Assembly (NCBI RefSeq): GCF_000516555.1
Contig: NZ_AZSJ01000003.1
Span: forward strand, 2,410,312 to 2,474,311
Origin: Afipia sp. P52-10
GTDB lineage: Bacteria; Pseudomonadota; Alphaproteobacteria; Rhizobiales; Xanthobacteraceae
Length of the DNA: 64,000 nucleotides
Direction: 5' to 3'
The notes under the pieces are model-generated. The model was not told the origin of the DNA and made no database searches. It saw only the letters and a program-made list of their open reading frames with translations. Below are positions 1 to 9,264 of this stretch, piece after piece. A program made the translations under genes and the position numbers. Within the stretch, counting starts at the first letter, position 1. Each line of letters begins with the position of its first letter.

Positions 1-355
1 AGGCCTGCGCCAGTGCTGCCTGCGCGGCATCGAAGCCCGCGGGCAGAACGAACGGAGCCCGCAGCGGCCCGCCGCGCACCTCGTAGATCGATCCGGTGGA
101 GACCCATTCCAGCTTGTCCAGCACGCCGGCGCGGGTCAGCGCGCGGTGCTTCGGGTCGCGGGTATCTTCCGGACTGGAGGTTTTGTGCAGCGACGCCTCG
201 ATGAACAGGTCGCCGGCCTTGTAGCTGGAGGCGGCGCCGCCGACCGAGTTGCCGCGCTCGATCACGAGCACCTTGCGCCCCTCGCGCGCGAGGATCGCTG
301 CCGTCGTCAGCCCGCCGAGACCGGCGCCGATCACCACCACGTCATAGCGCGCCAT
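1..355 (-). CDS. NAD(P)/FAD-dependent oxidoreductase, N-terminal fragment
   Basis: The first 118 codons of a flavoprotein whose C-terminal part lies beyond the left edge of the window. The start ATG is at 355-353. It opens MARYDVVVIGAGLGG, a Rossmann dinucleotide-binding motif GxGxxG at residues 10-15, followed by an acidic residue ending the second strand (VLVIERG) and a GGAASSY segment. This is the arrangement seen in the phytoene desaturase/retinol saturase-like and amine-oxidase-like FAD families. The substrate cannot be told from the N-terminus. The nearest downstream neighbour, the secreted protein at 444-1646, is encoded on the same strand upstream of it, so the two may be co-transcribed. 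FAD binding is well supported; the exact family is an inference. Confidence 0.8.
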   Translation of the reverse strand, partial: MARYDVVVIGAGLGGLTTAAILAREGRKVLVIERGNSVGGAASSYKAGDLFIEASLHKTSSPEDTRDPKHRALTRAGVLDKLEWVSTGSIYEVRGGPLRAPFVLPAGFDAAQAALAQA

Positions 356-443
356 GATCAGTCACACTCCATCGATCGTCACGCGAGGAAGCGTCGCGCG
401 TCGGCGAAGGATTATAGCGCCGCCCGCGATCATCTCCGCGCGA

Positions 444-1646
444 TCATTTCCAGGACGAGGTCTCCGCATCCCAGCGCTGCGCATCAAATGCCTGCGTCAA
501 GGCATTGAGCGTCTGATTGTCGTTCAGCGACAGGCTTTCCTCGTCGTTGCCGCTGGCGTTCTCGTCGATGTTCAGCTTCGGCCCCGCGCTCTCGTCGACG
601 GTTTCGATCGACGGGCTGCCGACCCACAATAGCAGGTGGTCGGAGCCGCCCGGTTTGTCGGCGGCGGCGAGGGCGGTGACGGTGATGGCCTCGGTCAGGC
701 CAAGCGCCGGCACCACCGCGCTCGGCCGCTTCAGGCTGATCTTCAGTTCGCCGGTCACGTCATTCCAGGCCGACGAGATCAGCGTCGCCGGCAGCGCCTT
801 CGCCAGCGCGGTTGCTACCGCGTTGGCGATTTTGTCGCGGTTGAGCTTGCCGCCCTCGCGCCAGCCGGCCGCGGGAAAGCGGAGCGTCCGCTCCATGTCC
901 ATGGTGCCGTCGGTCCAGCCGGCTGCGATCACGCCGGGTTGGCCGCGCAGCTTGGTGAGGGTGTCCTGCGCGCGCTCCGGATCGACGGTGAGGTGCAGCA
1001 CCTGTTCGCCGGAGCGCAGTTCGGCGCAGGACGCGATCAGGCCGTAGAGCGCGACCTGGACCGGCTGGCCGCGCAGACCCTTGGCGAAATCGGCGACCGC
1101 CTCGCGTGTCACCTTCACCGCGAGCGCTTCCGGCGAAACTTCGGTGAAATCGTCGGGCGTGCTGACGATGGTATCGTCGGACGCCTGCTGCTCCTGGAAT
1201 TCCTTCTCGCTCGTGTCGGCGGTTTCGCTCGATGCGATCTCCGACATGGTGTCGCCGATCGTCACCATGCCGGTGAAGTCGAACGTCTTGCCGTTCGGCT
1301 TGCGCGTCAGATCGACCGTGATCGGCAGCTTGTCGTCCTGGCTCTGGGTCTTGCCGGCGAGCTTTTCGCCCGTGACGCTCAGATTGAGCACGAACCGATC
1401 GGTGCGTTCGCTGCGGCCGGGCACCGGAAAGCAGACGTCGAGGGTGGCGGCCGTCAGTTTACCGCTCTGGCGCGTCTCTTTCAGGATCACGTCGGCGCGG
1501 TCGTCGGCGAGACCGCTCAGATAGGTGAAGTAGCGGATTTCGTTTGCGGGCGGGGCCTTGGCGGCCTTGTTGGCTTGGGCGTAGGCCGTCGAGAGAGCGG
1601 CCAGACCGGTCAGGGCCAGGATCGAAAGCGAAGCCGTCGCGCGCAT
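444..1646 (-). CDS. Secreted protein of unknown function, about 400 aa
   Basis: I do not recognise the family. The chosen start is the ATG at 1646, preceded by GGGGAC about eight bases upstream; an in-frame TTG at 1664 would add six residues. The N-terminus MRATASLSILALTGLAALS is followed by TAYAQ, a typical Sec signal peptide with an AxA-like cleavage site near residue 30. The mature part is mixed alpha/beta, acidic, and rich in Thr, Asp and Glu, with two cysteines visible (one in LDVCFPVPGR, one in IASCAELRSG) that could form a periplasmic disulfide. There are no transmembrane segments after the signal and no lipobox. It lies between groESL and an FAD oxidoreductase on the same strand, which gives no functional clue. 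A periplasmic location is inferred from the signal alone. Confidence 0.75.
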   Translation of the reverse strand: MRATASLSILALTGLAALSTAYAQANKAAKAPPANEIRYFTYLSGLADDRADVILKETRQSGKLTAATLDVCFPVPGRSERTDRFVLNLSVTGEKLAGKTQSQDDKLPITVDLTRKPNGKTFDFTGMVTIGDTMSEIASSETADTSEKEFQEQQASDDTIVSTPDDFTEVSPEALAVKVTREAVADFAKGLRGQPVQVALYGLIASCAELRSGEQVLHLTVDPERAQDTLTKLRGQPGVIAAGWTDGTMDMERTLRFPAAGWREGGKLNRDKIANAVATALAKALPATLISSAWNDVTGELKISLKRPSAVVPALGLTEAITVTALAAADKPGGSDHLLLWVGSPSIETVDESAGPKLNIDENASGNDEESLSLNDNQTLNALTQAFDAQRWDAETSSWK

Positions 1647-1781
1647 TGCAGTCCCCAAAAGCAATCAGATTCGAGGGCAATGTACAGTCCCGCGCCGTCC
1701 GGCGATACGCCGGAATGCGCGCATCGCGCGGGAGCGCGCGGAACCATGTGGCGGGAACGCGAAGCTCCATCGTCCTGTCAC

Positions 1782-1811
1782 AAAAAAGAAGGCCGCCCGC
1801 AGGCGGCCTTC
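1782..1811 (-). terminator. Intrinsic terminator of groESL
   Basis: A perfect 10-bp stem (GAAGGCCGCC at 1788-1797 pairing with 1802-1811) has a CGCA loop. Read on the minus strand it is followed by a run of six T (complement of 1782-1787). It lies 25 bp beyond the groEL stop codon and is oriented to end the groESL transcript. Confidence 0.9.
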
Positions 1812-1835
1812 GATCGTTTTCGCCGGGTGGCGGGC

Positions 1836-3485
<1,650 letters not shown>

Positions 3486-3601
3486 TTACTCCTGAGAGGG
3501 ACTGGTCTTGCCGGCCTTGCGGGGCGGCCTTGGCCGCGAACCACAAGGACGGCAGATGTCTTGCAGACGGATATGACGAGGATCGTGAACGGGACGGCTG
3601 C

Positions 3602-3898
3602 TTACGACAGCACGCCCATGATGTCGGACTCCTTCATGATCAGGAGCTCTTCACCATCGAGCTTGACCTCGGTGCCGGACCACTTGCCGAACAGCACCTT
3701 GTCGCCGACCTTGATGTCGATCGGGATCAGCTTGCCGGTCTCGTCGCGGCCGCCCGGGCCGACGGCGACCACCTGGCCCTGCGAGGGCTTCTCCTTGGCG
3801 GAGTCGGGGATGATGATGCCGCCCGCGGTCTTCTCTTCAGCGTCGATGCGCTTGACGACGACACGATCGTGGAGCGGACGGAACTTCGTCTTGGCCAT
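3602..3898 (-). CDS. groES: Co-chaperonin GroES (Hsp10)
   Basis: The heptameric lid of the GroEL chamber. The product is 98 aa from the ATG at 3898 ([20 protein letters not shown]); an upstream in-frame start would add only four residues and is less like the family. The conserved mobile-loop region ([21 protein letters not shown]), the VVAVGPGG turn and the [14 protein letters not shown] strand are all present, and it ends in [12 protein letters not shown] as in other alphaproteobacterial GroES proteins. It is the first gene of the groES-groEL operon. A CIRCE operator is centred 78 bp upstream of the start, with a -35/-10 pair immediately beyond it. Confidence 0.99.
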   Translation of the reverse strand: MAKTKFRPLHDRVVVKRIDAEEKTAGGIIIPDSAKEKPSQGQVVAVGPGGRDETGKLIPIDIKVGDKVLFGKWSGTEVKLDGEELLIMKESDIMGVLS

Positions 3899-3962
3899 AG
3901 GGGTCCTCACTGGTACGTTTGGGTAGGTGGCGCGTGGTGCCGGTTGCCCGGAGAAACGGGAT

Positions 3963-3989
3963 TTAGCAATCTCATTATGAGAGTGCTAG
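3963..3989 (-). promoter_or_regulatory. CIRCE operator (HrcA binding site)
   Basis: On the minus strand the site reads CTAGCACTC, nine bases, GATTGCTAA. This is the CIRCE inverted repeat (consensus TTAGCACTC-N9-GAGTGCTAA) with two deviations from consensus and the exact nine-base spacer. It overlaps the predicted start of the groESL transcript, where HrcA would block initiation. Confidence 0.93.
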
Positions 3990-4000
3990 CGGGCAGCGGA

Positions 4001-4027
4001 ATATGGCCTGGGCATGTTTCTGTCAAG
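4001..4027 (-). promoter_or_regulatory. Heat-shock-type promoter of groESL
   Basis: On the minus strand CTTGACA (4027-4021) is followed by CCATAT (4006-4001), with 17 bases between CTTG and CCATAT. This fits the alphaproteobacterial RpoH pattern (CTTG, 17-18 bases, CyTATnT). The TTGACA core could also serve the housekeeping sigma factor (TTGACA, 17 bases, TATTCC). Transcription would start around 3994, directly at the CIRCE. Confidence 0.75.
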
Positions 4028-4192
4028 CAAACGCCGCTTAAGGCCTTGGTGAGGCCGATATTGCATGATCATGAGGGCGAAGCAGCCGGATCATGCCGGT
4101 TGGGGGTGTAATCCAGGGGTCTTGCTTAACGGTCGGTGCTTGCCAGATGGGGCTGGCGCGTCCAGAGTCACCACGTTTGGGGATGTTTCGTG

Positions 4193-4717
4193 ATGGTCAG
4201 TTCAGATTTCGCGCGCGCAATCGCTAAGGTCACAGTGGTCGCGGCTTGCGCCAGTTTGCTGTCCGCGTGCGGCGGCGGCATGAGCCTTGGCGGCATGTTC
4301 GGCGGTTCCTCGTCGCCGCCGCCGCCGGACCCGCCGCCGGTTGCGGAACTTCCGGCGAGCATTCGCGCCGAAGAGATCGTCGGCCGCTGGGGACTTGCCG
4401 CCTACCACAAGCCGGAGGACCGGGCGCGGACGGAAGCCAATGCGCGCACCCAGTGCCGCCAGCCTTATGTCATCAACGCCGGCGCGAATGGCGGCGTCAT
4501 CATGCATCTGGCCGACGAGGCCCAGCCGCAGGAACTGCGCCTGAAGGGCGGACCGGGCGGTAAGAACTACATCGGCCCGCCAGGCCCCGGCGGTGCCGAG
4601 AAGGATCGCGAGATCCTGTCGTTCGACGGTCGCGTCATGACCACGCGCTTCGTCGATCCGGATGCGAACTCGCGCTACGGCACGATGATCTACGTGCGCT
4701 GCGCGCCGCGCGCCTGA
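4193..4717 (+). CDS. Small outer-membrane-type lipoprotein, unknown function
   Basis: The 174-aa product starts at the ATG at 4193; upstream in-frame starts would put 19 non-signal-like residues before the signal peptide. Its signal sequence ends in the lipobox LLSAC (residues 22-26), so Cys26 should be lipidated by the Lgt/LspA/Lnt pathway. LspA is itself encoded in this window at 39344-39841. After the Cys come a Gly/Ser linker and a proline run (SSPPPPDPPPV). A compact domain follows from about residue 58 (EEIVGRWGLAAYHKPEDRARTEANARTQC) to the end, with two cysteines (in RTQCRQ and YVRCAP). It looks like the conserved lipoproteins of unknown role common in this group. The next gene, an MFS carrier 208 bp away, need not be related. 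Confidence 0.8.
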   Translation: MVSSDFARAIAKVTVVAACASLLSACGGGMSLGGMFGGSSSPPPPDPPPVAELPASIRAEEIVGRWGLAAYHKPEDRARTEANARTQCRQPYVINAGANGGVIMHLADEAQPQELRLKGGPGGKNYIGPPGPGGAEKDREILSFDGRVMTTRFVDPDANSRYGTMIYVRCAPRA

Positions 4718-4800
4718 TCCACGCCGGCATCGCGGGCGGCCGGCGTCATTGTTGATTCCCCCGACTTTGTCTTCCGGGCTAGGACTGCAAGGTGGCCTTG

Positions 4801-4849
4801 CAGTCTCAACTTGCGGTCCAACTCGCAGTCCAAGGCGCAGTCCAAGGCT
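4801..4849 (+). repeat. Short tandem repeat, four imperfect 12-13 bp units
   Basis: The units are CAGTCTCAACTTG, CGGTCCAACTCG, CAGTCCAAGGCG and CAGTCCAAGGCT, directly adjacent to each other in the gap before the MFS gene. The last two units differ by one base. No function is apparent; slipped-strand expansion is the likely origin. Confidence 0.75.
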
Positions 4850-4925
4850 GGGAATCAGCACGCCCGTTTGTTAAAGCGCGATGGCCGTCATGGCCGTTTG
4901 AGCATGGCGAACCGTTTGCAAGGCC

Positions 4926-6113
4926 ATGCTGCACAGCATCTTCACAGGTCCCACGCGCGCGATCACCGTTCTGTCGGTGACGCAGATTCTCGGCTGGGGC
5001 GCGCTGTATTACCCGCCGGCGCTGGTCTCCTCGCTGATTACCGCCGAATATGGCTGGTCGTTCGCGGTGGCGATGCTCGGCCTGTCGGTCGGGCTCGGCG
5101 TATCCGGACTGCTCTCGCCCTATGCCTGCGGCCTCGTCGACAAGCACGGCGGCAACCGGGTGATGGCGATCGGCGCGCTGATCGGCGCCTGCGGCCTGGT
5201 GGGGGTCGTACTGGCGGTCGATCCGGTCACCTACCTGCTGGCGTGGGTGTTGATCGGCGCGGCGATGGCTTCGACGCTGTATGACGCCTCGTTCGCGACG
5301 CTGACCTATCTCTACGGCCCGGCGGCCCGGCGGCCGATCACCATCGTCACCTTCGCCGGCGGACTTGCATCCACCATCGCCTGGCCGGCGACGCACCTGC
5401 TGATCGAGATGATCGGCTGGCGCGGCGCCTATCTGGTGTTCGCCGCCCTGCTCGCCTTCGTCGTCGCACCGTTGCATGCCTTCGCGCTTCCGCGCGAGCG
5501 GATCAAGGACAGCGCGCCGCAGCCCGCCCAGCAGGCCGCGCCGCCAGCGAAACTGCTGCCGCCGCGCGGCTGGCCGTTCGTTTTGATCGCGGCCGGCTTT
5601 TCGATGGGGGCGTTCGTGATGTCGGGGATCGCCGCGCATCTGCTCGGCATGCTGCAGCGGGGTGGCCTCGATGCGGGTGCGGCCGTGACGGTCGGCGCGC
5701 TGATCGGCCCGGCCCAGGTCGCCTCGCGCTTCGCTGATTTCGCGACCAAGGGCCGGGCGCATCCGTTGTGGATCGCCCGCGGCGGCATGGCGCTGATGAC
5801 GCTGGCGTTCGTCATGCTGCTGGTCGCGGGCATTTCGTTCCCGATGGCGGTGCTGTTCGCCGTGCTTTACGGGGCCGCGAACGGCATCATGACGATTGCC
5901 CGCGGCGCATTGACCCTGCTGCTGTTCGGCCCCGTCGGCTATGGTCATGTGCTCGGCCGCATCGCCCGCCCGGCGCAGATCCTGCAGGCGACCGCGCCGT
6001 TCGTACTGGCGTTCGCGGTGGAGCATGCGTCGGATCAGGTGGTGCTGGCAGTGTCCGCCTGCGGCACGCTGCTGGCGCTGATCTGCTTCGTGCTGCTCAA
6101 GCGGCCGGCCTGA
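4926..6113 (+). CDS. Major facilitator superfamily transporter
   Basis: A 395-aa inner-membrane carrier of typical MFS size, with about twelve hydrophobic segments in two halves separated by a hydrophilic loop near residues 195-215 (ALPRERIKDSAPQPAQQAAPP). A short basic/acidic loop after the second pair of helices (GLVDKHGGNRVMA) corresponds to the MFS signature between TM2 and TM3 (G-x-x-x-D-R/K-x-G-x-R). Early residues ITVLSVTQILGWGALYYPPALV resemble the subfamily annotated as putative monocarboxylate/oxalate-like carriers, but the substrate cannot be assigned from sequence. It stands alone, convergent with cheZ. No RBS stronger than GCAAGG was seen in front of the chosen ATG. Confidence 0.85.
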   Translation: MLHSIFTGPTRAITVLSVTQILGWGALYYPPALVSSLITAEYGWSFAVAMLGLSVGLGVSGLLSPYACGLVDKHGGNRVMAIGALIGACGLVGVVLAVDPVTYLLAWVLIGAAMASTLYDASFATLTYLYGPAARRPITIVTFAGGLASTIAWPATHLLIEMIGWRGAYLVFAALLAFVVAPLHAFALPRERIKDSAPQPAQQAAPPAKLLPPRGWPFVLIAAGFSMGAFVMSGIAAHLLGMLQRGGLDAGAAVTVGALIGPAQVASRFADFATKGRAHPLWIARGGMALMTLAFVMLLVAGISFPMAVLFAVLYGAANGIMTIARGALTLLLFGPVGYGHVLGRIARPAQILQATAPFVLAFAVEHASDQVVLAVSACGTLLALICFVLLKRPA

Positions 6114-6201
6114 CGTCGCCGGCCGATCGCTCACGGCTCAAATAGTCCCATGAATGAAAGCGGCCCGCGGGTGCGAGCCGCCCGGATTGTTCAGATTTGA
6201 T

Positions 6202-6978
6202 TCAGCCGAACAGCGCGTCGATGTCGTTCTGCGAGGCGTGTCCATCCTCGCCGGGGCCTTTCGGTCCGTTCAGCAGGCGGGCATCGCCGATGCGGTCGTC
6301 GACGATCGGCGGCGCGTGCGCCTTGATGTGATCGACACCACCCCAGATCTCCATCATGACGTTGATGTGATGCTCGATGAACTTCATCGTCGCCATCACC
6401 TTGCTGATGCGCTGGCCGGTGAGATCCTGGAAGTTGCAGGCTTCGAAGATCGAGATCACCCGCTCCTGGATGTCTTGGGCGAGTTGCGCCTGGATATCCG
6501 CAGTGGGCGCCTTCGCCAGCGCGCTGGCGGCTTCGTCGATCGCCTCCGCCGCTTCGAGAATTTGCTGGGTCGCCTCTTCGGTGCCGCCGACCACGGCGCC
6601 GAGTTCACCGGTGACCTTGGTCATCTCGTCGCCATCGAAGCTCTTGCCGTGCAGCACGGCGATCTCTCGCTTGGTGCGATTGATCGCCTCATGGATCAGG
6701 TCGAGCTCGACCTTGAGCTTCTCGCACTGCTCGATCTGGGCGCGATAGGCTTCGAGCGTCGCCTGCATGCTGTCGGTCCACTGCGAGGAGGCTGAGGCGG
6801 CGACGGCGGGAGTGATGCCGCTCTCGCGATGCGGCGCGGCCATCTGGGCGCGGATCGCGCGCAGCTCGGCCATGATGTCGTTGTGATAGGCCATCAGCGC
6901 GGCGTCTGCGTCCGCCGGCACGACCATGCTCTCAGGTCCGATTTCTTCGATGCGAAAGCGCTTGCGTTGAACAGCCAT
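6202..6978 (-). CDS. cheZ: CheY-P phosphatase-like protein CheZ
   Basis: A 258-aa cytoplasmic, mostly helical protein. It contains FQDLTGQRISKVM with DLTGQ at residues 185-189. In CheZ of E. coli the Asp and Gln of the same DLTGQ motif are the catalytic residues that activate water to dephosphorylate CheY-P. The last residues (SQNDIDALFG, 249-258) are an acidic/hydrophobic tail after a disordered linker, like the CheY-binding tail of CheZ. The central helices (about 85-215) fit the long hairpin dimer of the family. No other chemotaxis or flagellar gene is in the window, so its partner response regulator is encoded elsewhere. Assignment to the family is firm; which CheY it acts on is unknown. 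Confidence 0.9.
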   Translation of the reverse strand: MAVQRKRFRIEEIGPESMVVPADADAALMAYHNDIMAELRAIRAQMAAPHRESGITPAVAASASSQWTDSMQATLEAYRAQIEQCEKLKVELDLIHEAINRTKREIAVLHGKSFDGDEMTKVTGELGAVVGGTEEATQQILEAAEAIDEAASALAKAPTADIQAQLAQDIQERVISIFEACNFQDLTGQRISKVMATMKFIEHHINVMMEIWGGVDHIKAHAPPIVDDRIGDARLLNGPKGPGEDGHASQNDIDALFG

Positions 6979-7300
6979 TCTTGACCACCCCCAACCAGAT
7001 TTTCTTCAGCCTTCTAGCGAATGGGATTTAACGCGGAGTTCACGGGCGGAACCCGGCGTTGCGATCGGGGCGAGGCGACGCAAAGCTGCGGTTAACCATG
7101 GCCCTGTGCCATTCACTGAAAATAAACGCTGTCGGCAGGAAGGGCCAACGTGCCGCATCGTGGTGAATCGAAACGGCCGGCTCGTTTACCAAACCGCATG
7201 GGGTTTCGCCTTTGATGAACCGGTGCGGCGGCTTCGCCGACAACGTCTCGCCGGACGAGGTGGGGCGTTCAACCAACGACGCAAAGTGCAGAGTACGTCG
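6979..7300. other. Intergenic region between divergent cheZ and L,D-transpeptidase
   Basis: No gene is supported here. It must contain the promoters of both divergent genes. At 7092-7099 there is TTAACCAT, identical to a CtrA half-site, but no second TTAA at the standard 7-base spacing was found, so CtrA control is only a possibility. Confidence 0.4.
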
Positions 7301-8068
7301 ATGTTCAGGAAAACTGTCCGTGCGCTGGTGCTCAGCGCTGCCGTCCTCGTGACGGCTCTCACCGACCAGGCGGCGGCGCAATACGCTGCGCAGTATCCCG
7401 CTCAGGCCGGCTACGACAGCCGCTCCAATATGGGCGGCGGCTTCATCGAATTCCTGTTCGGCGAGCAGCCGCAGGCTTCGCCCTATCAAGAGCGCTATCA
7501 GCGGCCGCGTTACGCGCCGCAGGCGGACCCGTATCAGCCGCCGCAATCGTATCAGCGCCGGCCGATGTATCGCGAGGAGCGCGAAGAGGCTTATGAGCCG
7601 GCGACGCCCGGACGTCCGGCGATGGACCCGAAATACCTGAAGCAGGCGGTTAGCTATTCCGGCCGCGAGCCGGCAGGCACGATCGTCATCGATACGCCAA
7701 ACAAGTTTCTCTATCTCGTGCAGGCCGACGGCCAGGCGCTGCGCTATGGTATCGGCGTCGGCCGTCCGGGCTTTACCTGGTCGGGCGTGAAGACGGTCAC
7801 GGCGAAGAAGGAATGGCCATCATGGGTGCCGCCGGCGGAAATGCTGAAGCGCCGCCCCGACCTGCCGCGCTACATGGAGGGCGGCCCGGACAATCCGCTC
7901 GGCGCGCGGGCGATGTATCTCGGCTCCACGCTGTACCGCATCCATGGCTCGAACGAGCCGTGGACGATCGGCACCTCGGTCTCGTCGGGCTGCATTCGCA
8001 TGCGCAACGAGGACGTGATCGACCTCTATGAACGCGTCAAGGTCGGCACCCGCGTCGTGGTGATCTGA
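7301..8068 (+). CDS. L,D-transpeptidase (YkuD/ErfK family), periplasmic
   Basis: The 255-aa product starts at the ATG at 7301 (MFRKTVRALVLSAAVLV), which gives a clean signal peptide ending near AAAQ at residue 27. The much longer upstream reading frame adds arginine-rich sequence with no signal. A Tyr/Gln/Pro-rich linker spans about 28-105, and the YkuD catalytic domain follows from about 125 to the end. The active-site motif is present: His215 in YRIHGSNEPW and Cys231 in SSGCIRMRNEDV. These enzymes form 3-3 peptidoglycan cross-links or attach proteins to peptidoglycan. Both reactions are known for the family, and the sequence does not tell which applies. A strong terminator follows, so it is probably monocistronic. 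Confidence 0.92.
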   Translation: MFRKTVRALVLSAAVLVTALTDQAAAQYAAQYPAQAGYDSRSNMGGGFIEFLFGEQPQASPYQERYQRPRYAPQADPYQPPQSYQRRPMYREEREEAYEPATPGRPAMDPKYLKQAVSYSGREPAGTIVIDTPNKFLYLVQADGQALRYGIGVGRPGFTWSGVKTVTAKKEWPSWVPPAEMLKRRPDLPRYMEGGPDNPLGARAMYLGSTLYRIHGSNEPWTIGTSVSSGCIRMRNEDVIDLYERVKVGTRVVVI

Positions 8069-8090
8069 CTATCGTCGCAGACAGACCTGC

Positions 8091-8128
8091 AGCGGCCGCC
8101 TCCGGACAGAGGCGGCCGCTTTTGTTTT
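8091..8128 (+). terminator. Intrinsic terminator after the L,D-transpeptidase gene
   Basis: A 12-bp perfect stem (AGCGGCCGCCTC, 8091-8102, with 8109-8120) has a six-base loop CGGACA and is followed by TTTGTTTT. It starts 22 bp after the stop codon of the upstream gene. Confidence 0.92.
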
Positions 8129-8298
8129 CGCATCCCGCACGGCACTGCTGCGGATGCGGTCGCGCAAAGCCGGGCCCATCGGGCGGGCGGCTGCTCTCCT
8201 GCGGGGAATGCGTTTTCTTGGTGCGAACCGGTCTCCACTTCGCTCAAAAACACGCGTATGGTCCGCTGCAATCATCGGACAACAGAAGGAACAACACG

Positions 8299-9111
8299 AT
8301 GAGCGAATACGATGTCGAGCAGGTCACGCCGTACAAGGGGCTGCGCTACAAGAAGCGGACCATGAAGGTGGACGCCGAGGACGAAGCGCGGCTGATGGGC
8401 CTGTGCGGCATCGACCCGGCGGTGTTCCGCGGCTGTGCCGATCCGTCCGCGTTCATCAGCTTCGCCATTCGCGAGGGCGATCGCAACGGCATCTCCTCGA
8501 ATGGCGGCGTCAACATGGTGCAGGGGCTGGTGCAGTCGCGGCCGTTGCGGCTCGATGAAACCATCACCGTGACTGGCGAGATCCTGGACGTGCAGCAGTC
8601 GCCGCGCGGCCGCGTCACCACCAGCGAGACCTGGTATCATGGCGAGAACGGCGAACTCGGCATCACCTCCAAGCGTACGTCGCTGAAGACGGATCCGACC
8701 CAGTATGCCGACCCGAAGCTGCGCGGCGCGGGCGAGCGGCCGGCGCCGGTGGTGGCCGATCCGTCGAAGCTGCGCGCGTTCGGCCGCTTCACGCTGACGC
8801 CGGCGGATGTCGTGGCCTATGGCCGCGACACCACCAACCCGATCCACACCCATGAGGACGCCGCCAAGCGCGCCGGCTATCGCGCGCCGATCATCGGCGG
8901 CGGGCAGGGCGTGCGCTTCCTCACCGCAGCGCTCTGGAAGGAGTTCGCGCCGAAGGCGGTGGACATGGACATCTACTTCCGCCGTCCGCTGTTCTGGGAC
9001 GACAGCTTCGACATCATGGTCGAGGAGACGGGTGGCAAATGGACGGCGATGTGCCTCGCCAAGGACGGCAAGGTCGCGACCGAAATGCGGATCAATGCGC
9101 TGACGGCTTAA
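8299..9111 (+). CDS. MaoC-like / FAS1-like hot-dog dehydratase family protein
   Basis: The 270-aa product starts at the ATG at 8299, with AGAAGGA about ten bases upstream. It has two hot-dog halves. The N-terminal half (about 1-140) resembles the FAS1-like dehydratase domain, and the C-terminal half (about 160-270) carries the MaoC hydratase motif at residues 180-201 (NPIHTHEDAAKRAGYRAPII). There Asp-Thr-Thr-Asn followed by His matches the catalytic D-x4-H of R-specific enoyl-CoA hydratases. The family hydrates or dehydrates 2-enoyl/3-hydroxyacyl-CoA thioesters. The substrate is unknown, and no fatty-acid or catabolic gene adjoins it. It appears monocistronic between a terminator and an extragenic palindrome. 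Confidence 0.8.
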   Translation: MSEYDVEQVTPYKGLRYKKRTMKVDAEDEARLMGLCGIDPAVFRGCADPSAFISFAIREGDRNGISSNGGVNMVQGLVQSRPLRLDETITVTGEILDVQQSPRGRVTTSETWYHGENGELGITSKRTSLKTDPTQYADPKLRGAGERPAPVVADPSKLRAFGRFTLTPADVVAYGRDTTNPIHTHEDAAKRAGYRAPIIGGGQGVRFLTAALWKEFAPKAVDMDIYFRRPLFWDDSFDIMVEETGGKWTAMCLAKDGKVATEMRINALTA

Positions 9112-9138
9112 GCTGACGGCTGAAGAAGGCGGCTTGTG

Positions 9139-9252
9139 CGTCATTCCGGACGCCGCGAGGCGGCGATCCGGAATCCCACAATTGCAAATCTTTAGAGTTC
9201 ATCACCTGCGAGATTCCGGGGCCGCGCCTTAACGGCGCGCCCCGGAATGACA
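9139..9252. repeat. Extragenic palindromic repeat, family A (two hairpins)
   Basis: Two back-to-back hairpins lie between convergent genes. The first is 9143-9174 (ATTCCGG paired with CCGGAAT, inner CGCCGC/GCGGCG). The second is 9223-9248 (ATTCCGGGG paired with CCCCGGAAT). The outer edges read GTCATTCCGG and CCGGAATGAC. The same edges flank 31571-31670, so this is a dispersed element, probably also acting as a bidirectional transcription stop. Confidence 0.8.
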
Positions 9253-9264
9253 CCTACGGAGGGC

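Noticed and set aside
4806..6134. 442-codon minus-strand open frame over the MFS transporter gene
   Set aside because: Composition is almost only Arg, Gln, Gly, His and Glu with no hydrophobic core, a typical GC-rich shadow; the plus-strand product has clear membrane helices.
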